A stretch of 64,000 nucleotides of DNA, taken from Streptomyces sp. SUK 48 (lineage in GTDB: Bacteria; Actinomycetota; Actinomycetes; Streptomycetales; Streptomycetaceae). Within the stretch, counting starts at the first letter, position 1, and every line of letters starts with the position of its first letter. Under the pieces are notes generated by a model. That model searched no databases, was not told where the DNA came from, and was given only the letters and a program-made list of their open reading frames with translations. This document shows positions 34,916 through 44,551 of the stretch, in pieces. The translations under genes were made by a program, and so were the position numbers. The stretch spans positions 7,168,001 to 7,232,000 of the forward strand of contig NZ_CP045740.1 in NCBI RefSeq assembly GCF_009650765.1, written 5' to 3'.

Positions 34916-36637
34916 ATGAGTACACGGCACATGGACGCGGGGGAGACGGCGGCCCTGGTGGTCGCGGCCCGCGAGGGTGACGCGGCGGCCCAGGACGCCC
35001 TGGTCAGCGCCTATCTGCCGCTGGTCTACAACATCGTGGGGCGGGCGCTGAACGGCTCGGTGGACGTCGACGACGTGGTGCAGGAGACCATGCTGCGCGC
35101 CCTCGACGGCCTGGGCGGGCTGCGCGCCCCCGAGCGGTTCCGCTCCTGGCTCGTCGCGATCGCGATGAACCAGGTCCGCGGCCACTGGCAGGACCGGCAG
35201 TTCGCGCCCGCCGCCGTGGAGGAGGCGCACGACCTGGCCGACCCGGGCGCCGACTTCGTGGACCTGACGGTGGTGCAGCTACAGCTCTCGGGTCAGCGCC
35301 ATGAGACCGCGCACGCCACGCGCTGGCTGGAGCCCGACGACCGGGGGCTGCTGTCGCTGTGGTGGCTGGAGTGCGCGGGCGAGCTGACCCGCCCCGAGGT
35401 CGCCGCCGCCCTGGAGTTGACGCCGGAGCACACCGCGGTCCGGGTGCAGCGGATGAAGGCCCAGCTGGAGGCGGCCCGGGTGGTGGTGCGGGCGCTCGAC
35501 GCGCGGCCGCGCTGCGAGGAGCTGCGGGGTGTGCTGTCCGCCTGGGACGGCAAGCCCTCGGCGCTGTGGCGCAAGCGCATCGCCCGGCACGCGCGCGGCT
35601 GCTCGCTCTGCTCCGGGCTGTGGAGCGGACTGATGCCCGCGGAGGGGCTGCTGGCCGGACTCGCGCTGGTCGCCGCGGCGCCCGGGCTGCTCGCCGCGCT
35701 GCGCTCCGCCTCCGGCGGGATGGCGCCGGTCGCGGCGGCCTCCCCGTTCGACGCCTCGGCCGGGCACGGCGGCCCGGGTGCGAGCGCGGGTTCGGCGTCG
35801 GGTCCGGGTTCGGGCTCCGGTGCCGGTTCCGGGGGCGGGCGGCGGGCCGCGCGGGGCCGTTCGGGCGGGCGCGGTGACGGGCGGGGCGGCACGCGCGGTG
35901 AGGCCCGCCGGCGCAGGCGCATCCGGCGCCGGGTCGTCGGCGGCGTCGTCGTGGCCTGCGTCGCGGGCGGCGGCCTCTGGTACTTCGGCATGGACACCGG
36001 GTCCGGCACCGGTGGCACCACCGCCGAGCGGAGCGCGAACGCCTCCGTGGCGGACCTTGCCGCGCCGAGCGCCGTGCCCACCTCGGCGTCGCCCTCGCCG
36101 TCCGCCTCGAAGCCCGAGAAGCCGAAGAAGCCGAAGAAGCCTAAGAAGACGGCCACCCGGAGCCCGAGTCCGAGCCCGACGCGCAAGAGCACGCCCACAC
36201 CGCGCCCGACCGCCCCGCGCCCCCCGGCGCGCACCACCGCGCCGGCCCCGGCCGGTGACACCGTCAGCCAGGTGATCGCGCTGGTCAACAAGGAGCGGGC
36301 GAGCGCCGGCTGCTCCGCGCTCACCGCGGACCCGCAGCTCCAGCAGGCGGCGCAGGCGCACTCCGACGACATGGCCGCGCGGAACTTCTTCGACCACGTC
36401 AACCCGGACGGCGCGGACCCCGGGCAGCGCATCACCGCCGCGGGTTACCGGTGGTCGACGTACGGCGAGAACATAGCCAGGGGCCAGCAGACCCCGGCCT
36501 CCGTGATGGACTCCTGGATGCACAGCTCCGGCCACCGCGCCAACATCCTCAACTGCGCCTTCAAGAACATCGGCGTCGGCGTGCACCAGGGCGCGGGCGG
36601 CCCCTGGTGGACACAGGACTTCGGCACGAAGATGTGA
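34916..36637 (+). CDS. ECF sigma factor fused to zinc-finger anti-sigma motif, membrane helix and CAP/SCP domain
   Basis: The 573-aa protein begins with sigma-70 region 2 (about residues 20-90, VDVDDVVQETMLRALDG) and region 4 (about 140-190, LTPEHTAVRVQRMKAQLE). Next is HARGCSLC (about 225-232), an HxxxCxxC zinc-binding anti-sigma motif, then a hydrophobic stretch (243-262), a Ser/Gly/Arg-rich linker, a basic cluster RRRRRIRRR and a membrane helix (about 339-360). A Lys/Pro/Ser/Thr wall-spanning linker leads to a CAP/SCP domain (about 452-573, HSDDMAARNFFDHVNPDG, GENIARGQ, SGHRANILNC). The basic cluster before the helix puts the CAP domain outside. Sensor, anchor, anti-sigma and sigma parts thus share one chain. 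Confidence 0.9.
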   Translation: MSTRHMDAGETAALVVAAREGDAAAQDALVSAYLPLVYNIVGRALNGSVDVDDVVQETMLRALDGLGGLRAPERFRSWLVAIAMNQVRGHWQDRQFAPAAVEEAHDLADPGADFVDLTVVQLQLSGQRHETAHATRWLEPDDRGLLSLWWLECAGELTRPEVAAALELTPEHTAVRVQRMKAQLEAARVVVRALDARPRCEELRGVLSAWDGKPSALWRKRIARHARGCSLCSGLWSGLMPAEGLLAGLALVAAAPGLLAALRSASGGMAPVAAASPFDASAGHGGPGASAGSASGPGSGSGAGSGGGRRAARGRSGGRGDGRGGTRGEARRRRRIRRRVVGGVVVACVAGGGLWYFGMDTGSGTGGTTAERSANASVADLAAPSAVPTSASPSPSASKPEKPKKPKKPKKTATRSPSPSPTRKSTPTPRPTAPRPPARTTAPAPAGDTVSQVIALVNKERASAGCSALTADPQLQQAAQAHSDDMAARNFFDHVNPDGADPGQRITAAGYRWSTYGENIARGQQTPASVMDSWMHSSGHRANILNCAFKNIGVGVHQGAGGPWWTQDFGTKM

Positions 36638-36657
36638 CCCCGCCGCCGTGACGCCGT

Positions 36658-36680
36658 CCTGGGCGGGGGGACCGCCCAGG
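36658..36680. terminator. Hairpin between sigma/CAP gene and converging tetR
   Basis: CCTGGGCGG at 36658-36666 pairs perfectly with CCGCCCAGG at 36672-36680 around GGGGA, 21 bp after the sigma/CAP stop. The other 170 bp of the gap show no gene. Confidence 0.75.
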
Positions 36681-36849
36681 GTGTCGACCCGGAGCGTCGT
36701 CAGGGCCGTCGGGGAAGCGGGGACGCGGGTCGGTGTCGGCGCGTCGGCCGGGCGGCGCGGTCGTCGTGCGGCTCCTGTCGCGCCGTGGCCGTACGGCCGG
36801 TCGACGCGTCACGCCGTCAAGCCCGTTCACCGGCACCCCCCGCCCGCCC

Positions 36850-37473
36850 TCACGCGCCCTCCCGGCCGCCGATCTCCCGCAGGATGCCGAACGCCCGCCG
36901 CAGCGGCGCCGGTTCCGTGTCCTCGATGCCCGACGCGCGGTTCGCCCGCCGGGTGCGCAGCATCGCGCGTACGGCGGAGAGCGCGGCGCCCGCGATCACG
37001 GCCGCCCGCAGATCGGCGTCGGGCGCGTCCCGCGGCAGCCGGTGCCGCACCAGGACCGTGAGCCGCTCCTCGAAGTCGGCGAAAGCCCGCACGAGCCGGG
37101 CCGTGATGACGGCCTCCACGTCCCCGAGCGGCCGGGTCAGGGCGGTCAGCGTGGACGCCGAGAACGGTTTGGCCGCCTCCAGCAGCGCGGCGCACACCGC
37201 GTCCAGCGGTTCCTCGTCCGCAGGCCGCGCGGCCAGGGCCCGCTCCACGTACGCGAAGATCTGCACGCCGTCCGGCAGCAGCACCTCCTCCTTGCTCTCG
37301 AAATAGCGGAAGAAGGTGCGCACGGAGACGTTCGCGTACGCGGCGATGTCCGCGACCGTGGTGGCCTCGAACCCCCGCTCCCTGAACAGCCGCGCGGCCC
37401 CTTCCAGCAGCAGGCGGCGCGTCTCCTCCTTCTTGCGTTCGCGCAGTCCGGCGGGGGTGGTCTCACTAGCCAT
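36850..37473 (-). CDS. TetR family transcriptional regulator
   Basis: ATG 37473 follows GGGAGG and gives 207 aa. The N-terminal helix-turn-helix is RRLLLEGAARLFRERGFEAT and TVADIAAYANVSVRTFFRYF (about residues 18-57), close to the consensus. The C-terminal ligand domain includes a TetR_C-like AVIAGAALSAVRAMLR segment. It is divergent from the MMPL transporter gene, and three TGTCA-N4-TGACA operators lie between, so it should repress the transporter and perhaps itself. Confidence 0.93.
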   Translation of the reverse strand: MASETTPAGLRERKKEETRRLLLEGAARLFRERGFEATTVADIAAYANVSVRTFFRYFESKEEVLLPDGVQIFAYVERALAARPADEEPLDAVCAALLEAAKPFSASTLTALTRPLGDVEAVITARLVRAFADFEERLTVLVRHRLPRDAPDADLRAAVIAGAALSAVRAMLRTRRANRASGIEDTEPAPLRRAFGILREIGGREGA

Positions 37474-37576
37474 GGCCGAAGCCTCCCGTCCTGGTGTCGC
37501 GACTGTCAATCGGCACGCGTGCCACCTCCGTGGCCCACCGCCGCGGCGCGATCGCGTGCGCAAACCTTCCATAAAC

Positions 37577-37637
37577 TGTCATGGATGCCAATTGTCATGC
37601 ATGACAGTTCTCTCTAAGGTGCGTGTCAGTCGTGACA
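37577..37637. promoter_or_regulatory. MMPL promoter with three TetR operators
   Basis: Operators are TGTCATGGATGCCA (37577-37590, one mismatch), TGTCATGCATGACA (37593-37606, perfect) and TGTCAGTCGTGACA (37624-37637, perfect arms). TTGTCA (37592-37597), 17 bp, TAAGGT (37615-37620) is a good plus-strand promoter: operator 2 covers its -35 box and operator 3 its start point. Confidence 0.8.
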
Positions 37638-37664
37638 CTTTTCCTGACCGCTTTGGAGACCCCG

Positions 37665-39884
37665 GTGCCCCGATCCACCCCGCCTCCCCCGGCGCCGCCC
37701 GAACCGCGCCCGCCCCTCTCGGAAAGCGCCCCCGAGAGCGCCCCGGACCCCGGCGACCTCGGCCGCCTCGGCCGGCTGGGCGGCCGCTGCGCCCGGCACC
37801 CGATGACCGTCATCGCCGCCTGGCTGCTGATCCTCGTCGCCGCCCTCGCGGGCCGGCATCTCGTCGGACCCGTCTTCAGCGACCAGGTCAGCCTGCCCGG
37901 CACCGCCTCCCACACCGGCGCCGACCTGCTCGCCCGCTCCTTGCCGCAGGCGGGCGGCCCCAGCGGCAAGGTCGTGTTCCACACCGGGACGGGCACCGTG
38001 GCCGACCGGCGCTCCGGGCTCGACCGCACCCTCGCCGACCTGCGCGGGCTGCCCCATGTCACGGCCGTCGGGGCGCCTGCGACCAGCACGGACGGGCGTA
38101 CCGCCGAGACCACCGTCACCTTCGACGAGCAGCTGAAGAGCCTCGGCCACGACTACACCGCCCGGCTCGACACGGCGACCGCGCCCGCCCGCGCGGCGGG
38201 CCTCGGCGTCGCCTACGGCGGCGATCTCGACCAGGTCGTGCGGCAGCCCGCGAACGACAAGCTGAGCGAGGGCGTCGGCGTCGTCACCGCCCTCGTCATC
38301 CTGCTGTTCGCCTTCGGCAGCGTCCTGGCCGCCCTGCTGCCCCTGGGCACGGCGCTGATCAGCGTCGGCGTCGGACTCGGCGTGGTCGGCGTCGTCGCCG
38401 GGGTCCTGTCCTTCGCGACCTCCGCCATGACCCTCGCGGGCATGATCGGCCTCGGCGTGGGCATCGACTACGCCCTGTTCCTGACCACCCGTTTCCGGCA
38501 GGACCTGATCGACGGCCACGACCCCGTGACCGCCGCCGCCCGCACGGCCCGCACCAGCGGCCGCGCGGTGCTCATCGCCGCCCTCACCGTCGCCGTCGCC
38601 ATGCTCAGCCTCTACGCGTGCGGACTGAGCTTCATCGGCCGCATCGGACTCGCGGCCACCCTGGCCGTCGTCGTCACCGCGGCCGCCGCCCTCACCCTGG
38701 TCCCGGCCGCCCTCGGCCTGACCGGCACCCGGATCGACCGGGTCCGGCTGCGCCGCCGCCCCGTCGCCGAGGGCGCCGGCGCCCGCCCCGGCGGCAACCG
38801 CTACGCCGCGCTCGTCGCCCGGCGCCCCTGGCTCTTCCTCGCCGGCGGTACCGCCGTCCTCGCCCTCTGCGCCGTACCGACGCTGTCGCTGCGCCTCGGC
38901 CACGTGGACGCGGGCGCGGACCGGCCCGGCAGCAGCACCCGTACGGCCTACGACTGGATCGCGGCCGCCGACGGGCCGGGCTTCGGCAAGGGCGCGAACG
39001 GCCCGGTCGTCACCGTGATCGACCTGAGCCGGGCGCACACCCCCGCCGACCGGATCACCGACGACGTGACCGACGCGCTCAGGGCCACCCACGGGGTCGC
39101 CGCCTTCACCCCCGTACGGGCCAGCCCCGACGGCACGCTCCTCGTCACCACGCTCACCCCGGCCACCGGCCCCCAGGACGCGGCCACCGGCACCCTGCTC
39201 GACACCCTCTCCGGCCGCACCCTGCCCCGGGCCCTGCACGGCACCGGCGCCCGGGCCTACCTCACCGGCACCGTGGCCGGACAGGCCGACTTCCGCGTCA
39301 CTATCGGCGCGCGGCTGCCGCTCGTCATCGGGGTCGTGCTGGTCCTCGCCTTCCTGCTGCTCCTGACCGTCTTCCGCAGCCTGGTGATCCCGCTGAAGGC
39401 CGTCGTCCTCAATCTGCTCACCACGGCCGCGTCCTACGGCGTCCTCGTCGCCGTCTTCCAGTGGGGCTGGGGCGACAAGCTGCTCGGCCTCTCCGAGCCG
39501 GTGCCCGTCGAGTCGTACGTCCCGATGATGATGTTCGCGATCGTGTTCGGGCTGTCCATGGACTACGAGATCTTCCTGCTGTCCCGGATCGCCGAGGCAT
39601 GGCACCGCACCGGCGACAACCGGCTCGCCGTGGGGGAGGGGCTGTCCGCCACCGCCCGGGTGATCTCCGCCGCGGCCTTCATCATGACCGCCGTGTTCCT
39701 GTCCTTCACCGCCTCGCCGACCGTGGTCGTCAAGATGCTCGCGCTGGGCCTCGCGATCAGCGTCGTCGTGGACGCCACGGTGGTCCGGCTGGTCCTGGTG
39801 CCGTCCGCGATGTTCCTGATGGGCCGGGCCAACTGGTGGATACCGCGCCGCCTGGACCGGCTGCTGCCCCGCGTGCGCGCCTGA
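37665..39884 (+). CDS. MMPL family (RND-type) membrane transporter
   Basis: GTG 37665 is chosen because GGAG lies just upstream; a GTG at 37623 would put the start inside an operator. The 739-aa protein has a Pro-rich N terminus, then two repeats of one helix, a large extracytoplasmic loop and five helices. [20 protein letters not shown] in the first half and [15 protein letters not shown] in the second carry the Asp-Tyr motifs that relay protons. MMPL proteins export lipids, pigments or drugs by proton motive force. The substrate is unknown; regulation by the divergent TetR is well supported by the operators. Confidence 0.92.
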   Translation: MPRSTPPPPAPPEPRPPLSESAPESAPDPGDLGRLGRLGGRCARHPMTVIAAWLLILVAALAGRHLVGPVFSDQVSLPGTASHTGADLLARSLPQAGGPSGKVVFHTGTGTVADRRSGLDRTLADLRGLPHVTAVGAPATSTDGRTAETTVTFDEQLKSLGHDYTARLDTATAPARAAGLGVAYGGDLDQVVRQPANDKLSEGVGVVTALVILLFAFGSVLAALLPLGTALISVGVGLGVVGVVAGVLSFATSAMTLAGMIGLGVGIDYALFLTTRFRQDLIDGHDPVTAAARTARTSGRAVLIAALTVAVAMLSLYACGLSFIGRIGLAATLAVVVTAAAALTLVPAALGLTGTRIDRVRLRRRPVAEGAGARPGGNRYAALVARRPWLFLAGGTAVLALCAVPTLSLRLGHVDAGADRPGSSTRTAYDWIAAADGPGFGKGANGPVVTVIDLSRAHTPADRITDDVTDALRATHGVAAFTPVRASPDGTLLVTTLTPATGPQDAATGTLLDTLSGRTLPRALHGTGARAYLTGTVAGQADFRVTIGARLPLVIGVVLVLAFLLLLTVFRSLVIPLKAVVLNLLTTAASYGVLVAVFQWGWGDKLLGLSEPVPVESYVPMMMFAIVFGLSMDYEIFLLSRIAEAWHRTGDNRLAVGEGLSATARVISAAAFIMTAVFLSFTASPTVVVKMLALGLAISVVVDATVVRLVLVPSAMFLMGRANWWIPRRLDRLLPRVRA

Positions 39885-40005
39885 CCGCGCCGCCCGCGCG
39901 CGGCCGGTGGCCTTCGACCCTCGCGCGCGGGCGGTACTACGCTGGATGACCGTGTCCCCGGCACGTCAACAGGGGTGCGGGGCCGGACGAAACAGGGAGC
40001 GACCG

Positions 40006-40527
40006 ATGACAGCGGGAACCGAGCGAGCCGTACTGGCGGGCGGTTGTTTCTGGGGGATGCAGGATCTGGTCCGCAAACAGCCCGGCGTGGTCGCCACCCG
40101 CGTCGGCTACAGCGGCGGCGACACCCCGAACGCCACCTACCGCGACCACGGCGATCACGCCGAGGCCATCGAGATCCTGTACGACCCCGCGGTCACCAGC
40201 TACCGCGACATCCTGGAGTTCTTCTTCCAGATCCACGACCCGACCACCCGGGACAGCCAGGGCAACGACCTCGGGCGCAGCTACCGCTCCGCGATCTTCT
40301 ACGACGGCGAGGAGCAGCACCGCACCGCCGTCGACACCATCGCGGACGTCGAGGCCAGCGGCCTGTGGCCCGGCAAGGTCGTCACCGAGCTGGCGCCGGT
40401 CGGCGACTTCTGGGAGGCGGAGCCCGAGCACCAGGACTACCTGGAGCGCTACCCCAACGGCTACACCTGCCACTTCCCCCGGCCGAACTGGAAGCTGCCG
40501 CGCCGCGCCTCGTCCACCGCGGACTGA
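40006..40527 (+). CDS. msrA: Peptide-methionine (S)-S-oxide reductase
   Basis: ATG 40006 follows GGGAGCGACCG and gives 173 aa. The catalytic motif GGCFWG is at about residues 12-17, and GYSGG, [12 protein letters not shown] [10 protein letters not shown] and [10 protein letters not shown] are family landmarks. The enzyme reduces methionine-S-sulfoxide in proteins. No recycling Cys is evident beyond the Cys near the C terminus in YTCHF. The gene stands alone between the MMPL gene and a LuxR regulator. Confidence 0.95.
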   Translation: MTAGTERAVLAGGCFWGMQDLVRKQPGVVATRVGYSGGDTPNATYRDHGDHAEAIEILYDPAVTSYRDILEFFFQIHDPTTRDSQGNDLGRSYRSAIFYDGEEQHRTAVDTIADVEASGLWPGKVVTELAPVGDFWEAEPEHQDYLERYPNGYTCHFPRPNWKLPRRASSTAD

Positions 40528-40626
40528 CCCGCCCCGCACCGGGCACCACCGGCTCGTGTGGCGCGCCGCCCCCCAGGGGTGATCCTGGGGAGAGGAGCGG
40601 AGCACCCTGTCCGCGACCCGACGACG

Positions 40627-43431
40627 ATGGTGGTGACCACCATGGGCGTGCCGGACGAGACCGGGGCGGACCCCCGCGGGCTGGCCGATCCCTGCGGGGA
40701 TCCGTTCCTGCGGACACGGTTCGCGATCCCCACCCTCCCGGTGACCTATCTGCGCCGCGACCGGCTGCTCGGACATCTGGACGCCGCCCCGCGCACCCCG
40801 CTGACCGTGGTCGGCGGGGCGGCGGGGGCGGGCAAGACCCTGCTGGTCGCCGACTGGGCCGCGACCCGCGGCACCCGGGTCGCCTGGCTCACCGCGCAGA
40901 TGGCCGACAAGGGGCGCGGCACCTTCTGGGCCTACCTCCTCCAGGCCCTGCGGCTGGCCGGGGTGACCCTCTCCGCCGAGGTGGGCCTGCCCGCCGAGGC
41001 CGGCCGCGTGGACGACGCGCTGCTCACCCGGCTCGCCGCGGAACTCAGCGCCCGCGAGGCACCGGTGACCGCGGTCATCGACGAGTACGACCGCGTCACC
41101 GACCCGGAGATCGCCGACCAGCTGGAGTTCGTGCTCCGGCACGCGGACACCGGCGTACGCCTGGTCCTCGTCACCCGCACCGAGCCGCTGCTGCCCCTGC
41201 ACCGCTACCGGGCGGCCGGCGTCGTCACCGAGATCCGCAACGACGAACTGGCCTTCACCCCCGAGGAGGCCGGCGACCTGCTGGCCCTGCACGGCCTGCG
41301 GCTGCCGCCCGACGAGATCGGCGCGCTGCTGGCCCGCACCCGGGGCTGGGCCGCGGGCCTGCGGCTCAGCGCCCTGGCCGCGCAGGGGGAGCGCGACCCG
41401 CGGTCGTACCTGAGGGAGTTCGAGGCCGACCGCACCACCATCGGCGACTACCTGATCGCCGAGGTGCTCAAGCGGCAGCGCCCCGAGACCCAGGACCTGC
41501 TGCTGCGGATCAGCGTCCTCGACCGCTTCGGCCCCGCCCTCGCCGACGCGCTCACCGGGCGCGCCGACGCCGAGCTGATCCTCACCGCGCTGCACCGCGA
41601 GAACGCCTTCGTGGAGGACCTCGGGCACTCCTGGTTCCGGCTCCACCCGCTGTTCCGGGAGATCCTGCGCGCCCATCTGCGGGCCCGCCACCCCGGCCTG
41701 GAGACCGAGCTGCACCGCCGGGCGGCGGCCTGGCTGCGGCGGCACGGGCCGCTCGGCGAGACCCTGGAGCACGCCGCCGCCGCGGGCGACCGGGCGGCCG
41801 CCGCCGATGCCCTCGTCGGCGACCTCGCCCTCGGCGAACTCCTTACCGGACCGCGCGCCGAGCCCCTGGCCGCGCTCTTCTCCGCCATGGGCCCCGAGCC
41901 GCGCACCCCGGCCACCGACCTCGTCCGCGCCGCCCGCGCGCTGTCCCTCGGCGACCTCGACCGGGGCCTGCCGCACCTGGAACGGGCCACCCGCGCGCTG
42001 GAGACGCACCGGCCGACGCGGGAGCCGAACGGGCTCGTCCGCGAGCCGCGGCCGGAACCGGGCGACCTGGCCGCCGCCCGCCTCGGCTGCGCCCTTCTCC
42101 ACGTCCTCGCCGCCCGGCTGACCGGCTGCCCCTCGCGCGCCGAGGCCGCCGCCCGCCGCGCCGAGGAGCTGAAGCAGGAGGTCCCCGGCCGGCTGCTGGA
42201 CCGGCACCCCGAGCTGACCGCCCTGCTGCGCGCCCACCTCGGCGCGGCCCGCCTGTGGGCCGGACGGTTCACGGACGCGCGCGCGGCCCTGACCGCGGTG
42301 ACCGACCACGGCCTGACGACACCGACGGCGTCGGCACGGGTACCGGCTCCGGAGCCGGCCGCCCCGGTCAGGACGCGGACCCCGGCGGTACCGGGGCGCC
42401 CCTCGACGGCCCAGGTCCGCGAGGAGTGCCTGGCCCATCTCGCCCTGCTCGACCACCTCGACGGCCGCCCCGGCCGCGCCGAACGCAAGGCCCTCGCCGC
42501 GCTCGCCGCCACCGACCACGCGGACCCCTGCGCCCCGCCCGGGGCCGGCCCGGCCTCCCTCGTCCTCGCCGCCGTCGCCACGGACCGCGACGAACTGGAC
42601 CGGGCCGAGGCCCTCCTCGGCACCCCGCCCGGCGCCCCGCAGCCGGTGCGCGACCCGGTGGCCCGGGCGCTGCACGCCCTGGTCACCGCGCGCCTCCTGC
42701 TCGCCCGCGGCGACACCGAGGGCGCGCTGGAGGCGGCCGACCGGACCGTCGTCGCCGAGGAGCCGTCCCCCTGGGCCGAGGCTCACGCGGCGCTGGTGGC
42801 CGCCGGTGCCCATCTCGCCGAGGGGCGCCCCGAGCTGGCCGTCAAGCTGCTGACGGACCTGCCCGGCGAGGACCCGCTGTGCCTGGTGGGCGCGGCGCGG
42901 GCGGAGCTGGCGGCCGGCCGCCCCGCGCACGCCCTCGAACTGCTCGACCGGATGGGCCCGCAGCCCGCCCCGGGCCCCCTGATCGCCGTACGGACGGCCC
43001 TGGTCAGGGCGGAGCTCGCCGGGGCCGAGGGCGACCGGGAGGCCCGGCGCCGGCTCGTGGCGCAGGCGCTGCGCGAGGCCCGCCGGGACCGGCTGCGGCG
43101 CCCCTTCAAGGAGGCGGGGCCCTGGCTGCGGCCGCTGCTCGCCACCCCGGCGCTGCGCCCGCTCGCCGAGGGCTGGCTGCTGCCCTGCGCCGGCTCCCCG
43201 GACGGCACCCCGGTTATGTCCGAACTTCCGCCGGTGGTCGAGGAGTTGAGCGGCCGCGAACGCGATGTGCTGGTCCGGCTCGCCGAGATGATGTCCACCG
43301 AGGAGATCGCCGCCGACCTCTTCGTCTCCGTCAACACGGTCAAGACCCACCTCAAGAGCGCCTACCGCAAACTGGGCGTGAACCGCCGGCACGACGCCGT
43401 GCACCGCGCCCGCGAACGGGGCCTGCTGTGA
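40627..43431 (+). CDS. LuxR/MalT-type large ATP-binding transcriptional regulator
   Basis: About 934 aa from ATG 40627; GTG 40558 and ATG 40642 are possible starts and none has a clear ribosome binding site. The P-loop GGAAGAGKT is at about residues 63-71, with VIDEYD as Walker B and a winged-helix segment (HSWFRLHPLFREILRAHL) as in MalT. A long Ala/Leu/Arg-rich TPR-like region (about 400-850) follows, and the C terminus is a LuxR helix-turn-helix (LSGRERDVLVRLAEM, SVNTVKTHLKSAYRKLGV, about 874-934). MalT-type proteins activate when ATP and an inducer release the sensor domain. Targets are unknown; the 65-aa gene downstream is a candidate partner. Confidence 0.9.
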   Translation: MVVTTMGVPDETGADPRGLADPCGDPFLRTRFAIPTLPVTYLRRDRLLGHLDAAPRTPLTVVGGAAGAGKTLLVADWAATRGTRVAWLTAQMADKGRGTFWAYLLQALRLAGVTLSAEVGLPAEAGRVDDALLTRLAAELSAREAPVTAVIDEYDRVTDPEIADQLEFVLRHADTGVRLVLVTRTEPLLPLHRYRAAGVVTEIRNDELAFTPEEAGDLLALHGLRLPPDEIGALLARTRGWAAGLRLSALAAQGERDPRSYLREFEADRTTIGDYLIAEVLKRQRPETQDLLLRISVLDRFGPALADALTGRADAELILTALHRENAFVEDLGHSWFRLHPLFREILRAHLRARHPGLETELHRRAAAWLRRHGPLGETLEHAAAAGDRAAAADALVGDLALGELLTGPRAEPLAALFSAMGPEPRTPATDLVRAARALSLGDLDRGLPHLERATRALETHRPTREPNGLVREPRPEPGDLAAARLGCALLHVLAARLTGCPSRAEAAARRAEELKQEVPGRLLDRHPELTALLRAHLGAARLWAGRFTDARAALTAVTDHGLTTPTASARVPAPEPAAPVRTRTPAVPGRPSTAQVREECLAHLALLDHLDGRPGRAERKALAALAATDHADPCAPPGAGPASLVLAAVATDRDELDRAEALLGTPPGAPQPVRDPVARALHALVTARLLLARGDTEGALEAADRTVVAEEPSPWAEAHAALVAAGAHLAEGRPELAVKLLTDLPGEDPLCLVGAARAELAAGRPAHALELLDRMGPQPAPGPLIAVRTALVRAELAGAEGDREARRRLVAQALREARRDRLRRPFKEAGPWLRPLLATPALRPLAEGWLLPCAGSPDGTPVMSELPPVVEELSGRERDVLVRLAEMMSTEEIAADLFVSVNTVKTHLKSAYRKLGVNRRHDAVHRARERGLL

Positions 43432-43469
43432 CCGCGCGGCCCCACATCACCTGCGGCGGGTGAGGCCCG

Positions 43470-43486
43470 GCGCCCCACCGGGGCGC
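43470..43486 (+). terminator. Hairpin after the LuxR/MalT-type gene
   Basis: GCGCCCC, ACC, GGGGCGC: a 7-bp perfect stem 38 bp after the stop codon. It separates the regulator from the small gene at 43544. Confidence 0.5.
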
Positions 43487-43543
43487 AGGATCGCAGGAAG
43501 AGGGCCGGGTACGCCCGTCCGCGGCACGCGGGGAAGGCACCTC

Positions 43544-43741
43544 ATGCGCTACGAAATCCGCGTCGACGGCGAGCTGACGGAGACGCTGGCCAAGGCGTTC
43601 CCCGAGCTGGACCACGTGGTGGTGTCCGGCCACACCATCCTGTTCGGCCGCGTCCTGGACGAGGCCCACCTCTACGGCCTGCTCGCCCGCTGCCAGTCCC
43701 TCGGCCTGCGCGTCCTGGAGATGCGTCAGGCCCCGCAGTGA
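43544..43741 (+). CDS. 65-aa conserved-looking small protein
   Basis: ATG 43544 is preceded by GGGAAGGCACCTC. The product MRYEIRVDGELTETLAKAFP, then ELDHVVVSGHTILFGRVLDE and AHLYGLLARCQSLGLRVLEM, alternates strand and helix (beta-alpha-beta-beta-alpha-beta), like a small ferredoxin-like fold. There is no signal peptide or membrane helix. I do not recognise a named family. Such small proteins often follow streptomycete MalT-type regulators or stress genes, but the link is inference. Confidence 0.7.
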   Translation: MRYEIRVDGELTETLAKAFPELDHVVVSGHTILFGRVLDEAHLYGLLARCQSLGLRVLEMRQAPQ

Positions 43742-43787
43742 GCCCCCGGGGGATGCCCCCTCCGGCAGGACCCCTCCGGCACGTCCC

Positions 43788-44354
43788 TCAGGGCTCCCGA
43801 CCCTTCCTGCGCAGCCCCGCGTTCACCGCCGCCGCGAGCAGCCGTAGGGCCACGCCCACCAGCAGCAGTCCGCACACCATCTGGCACATCACCGCCACCC
43901 GCCCCGTCTCCGAGCGCGCGGTGATGTCGCCGTACCCCACCGTGGTGAACGTGGTCAGCGTGAAGTACAGGGCGTCGGTCCTGGTCAGCGGCTCGGAGAA
44001 GGAGCCGGGGGTGTCGTGTTCGATGATGTGGTAGACGCTGGCGAAGACGACCAGATAGAGGCCCACCGTGGCGACCAGCGCCTCCACCGCCTTCAGCCGG
44101 GGATACGGCGCGTTCAGGATCAGCCACGCCTCCCAGCCGAAGACCAGCGCGACCGCGAGCAGCCCGCACAGCAGCAGGACGGCCGTCGCCAGGGTGGTGC
44201 GGGTGTCCAGCGGCACCAGATAGTAGGCGACGATCAGGGTGGTCAGGATGGCCGTCGTACGCGCCAGGGAGGCGGCCGCGGCCCGGCGTTCCGACCCGCT
44301 GTACAGGGGGCGTCGGACGTCCTTCGACGGGGCGCGCCTGGCTGGATCGGTCAT
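43788..44354 (-). CDS. Two-pore-helix potassium channel family protein
   Basis: The 188-aa protein has about four membrane helices (about residues 30-48, 55-74, 88-110 and 145-172). The selectivity filter is TTVGYGD (about residues 137-143), preceded by the pore helix DALYFTLTTF, as in potassium channels. The last 20 residues are basic. Small channels of this type lack a regulatory RCK domain. It is transcribed away from the SHOCT gene, with a 430-bp gap between. Confidence 0.9.
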   Translation of the reverse strand: MTDPARRAPSKDVRRPLYSGSERRAAAASLARTTAILTTLIVAYYLVPLDTRTTLATAVLLLCGLLAVALVFGWEAWLILNAPYPRLKAVEALVATVGLYLVVFASVYHIIEHDTPGSFSEPLTRTDALYFTLTTFTTVGYGDITARSETGRVAVMCQMVCGLLLVGVALRLLAAAVNAGLRRKGREP

Positions 44355-44424
44355 CGTGTGTCTCTTCCGCCGCTTCGCCGCAGGCGGGCCCGCCTGCGCC
44401 CGCTACCACCTCAGCGCCCCCGAC

Positions 44425-44463
44425 CCCGTACGGGATCACCCCTGGCGGGTGATCCCGTACGGG
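44425..44463. repeat. Perfect 17-bp inverted repeat in a 433-bp gap
   Basis: CCCGTACGGGATCACCC at 44425-44441 and its exact complement at 44447-44463 enclose CTGGC. Each arm itself contains the palindrome CCCGTACGGG. The gap (44355-44787) has no convincing gene before 44552. The repeat lies upstream of both neighbouring genes, so it is either a double operator or a cruciform, not a normal terminator. Confidence 0.75.
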
Positions 44464-44551
44464 CCGCCGGGAGCGACGCTGTCCCGGTGAGGTCCCCGCA
44501 CACGGCCCCGCCGGCCGGCCGGGAGCGGCCTCGGGCACGGAGGGAGGAGCC

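Noticed and set aside
39937..43404. Open frame of about 1150 codons opposite msrA and the LuxR gene
   Set aside because: The composition is Gly/Arg/Gln-rich; the plus strand has GGCFWG, P-loop and LuxR helix-turn-helix motifs.
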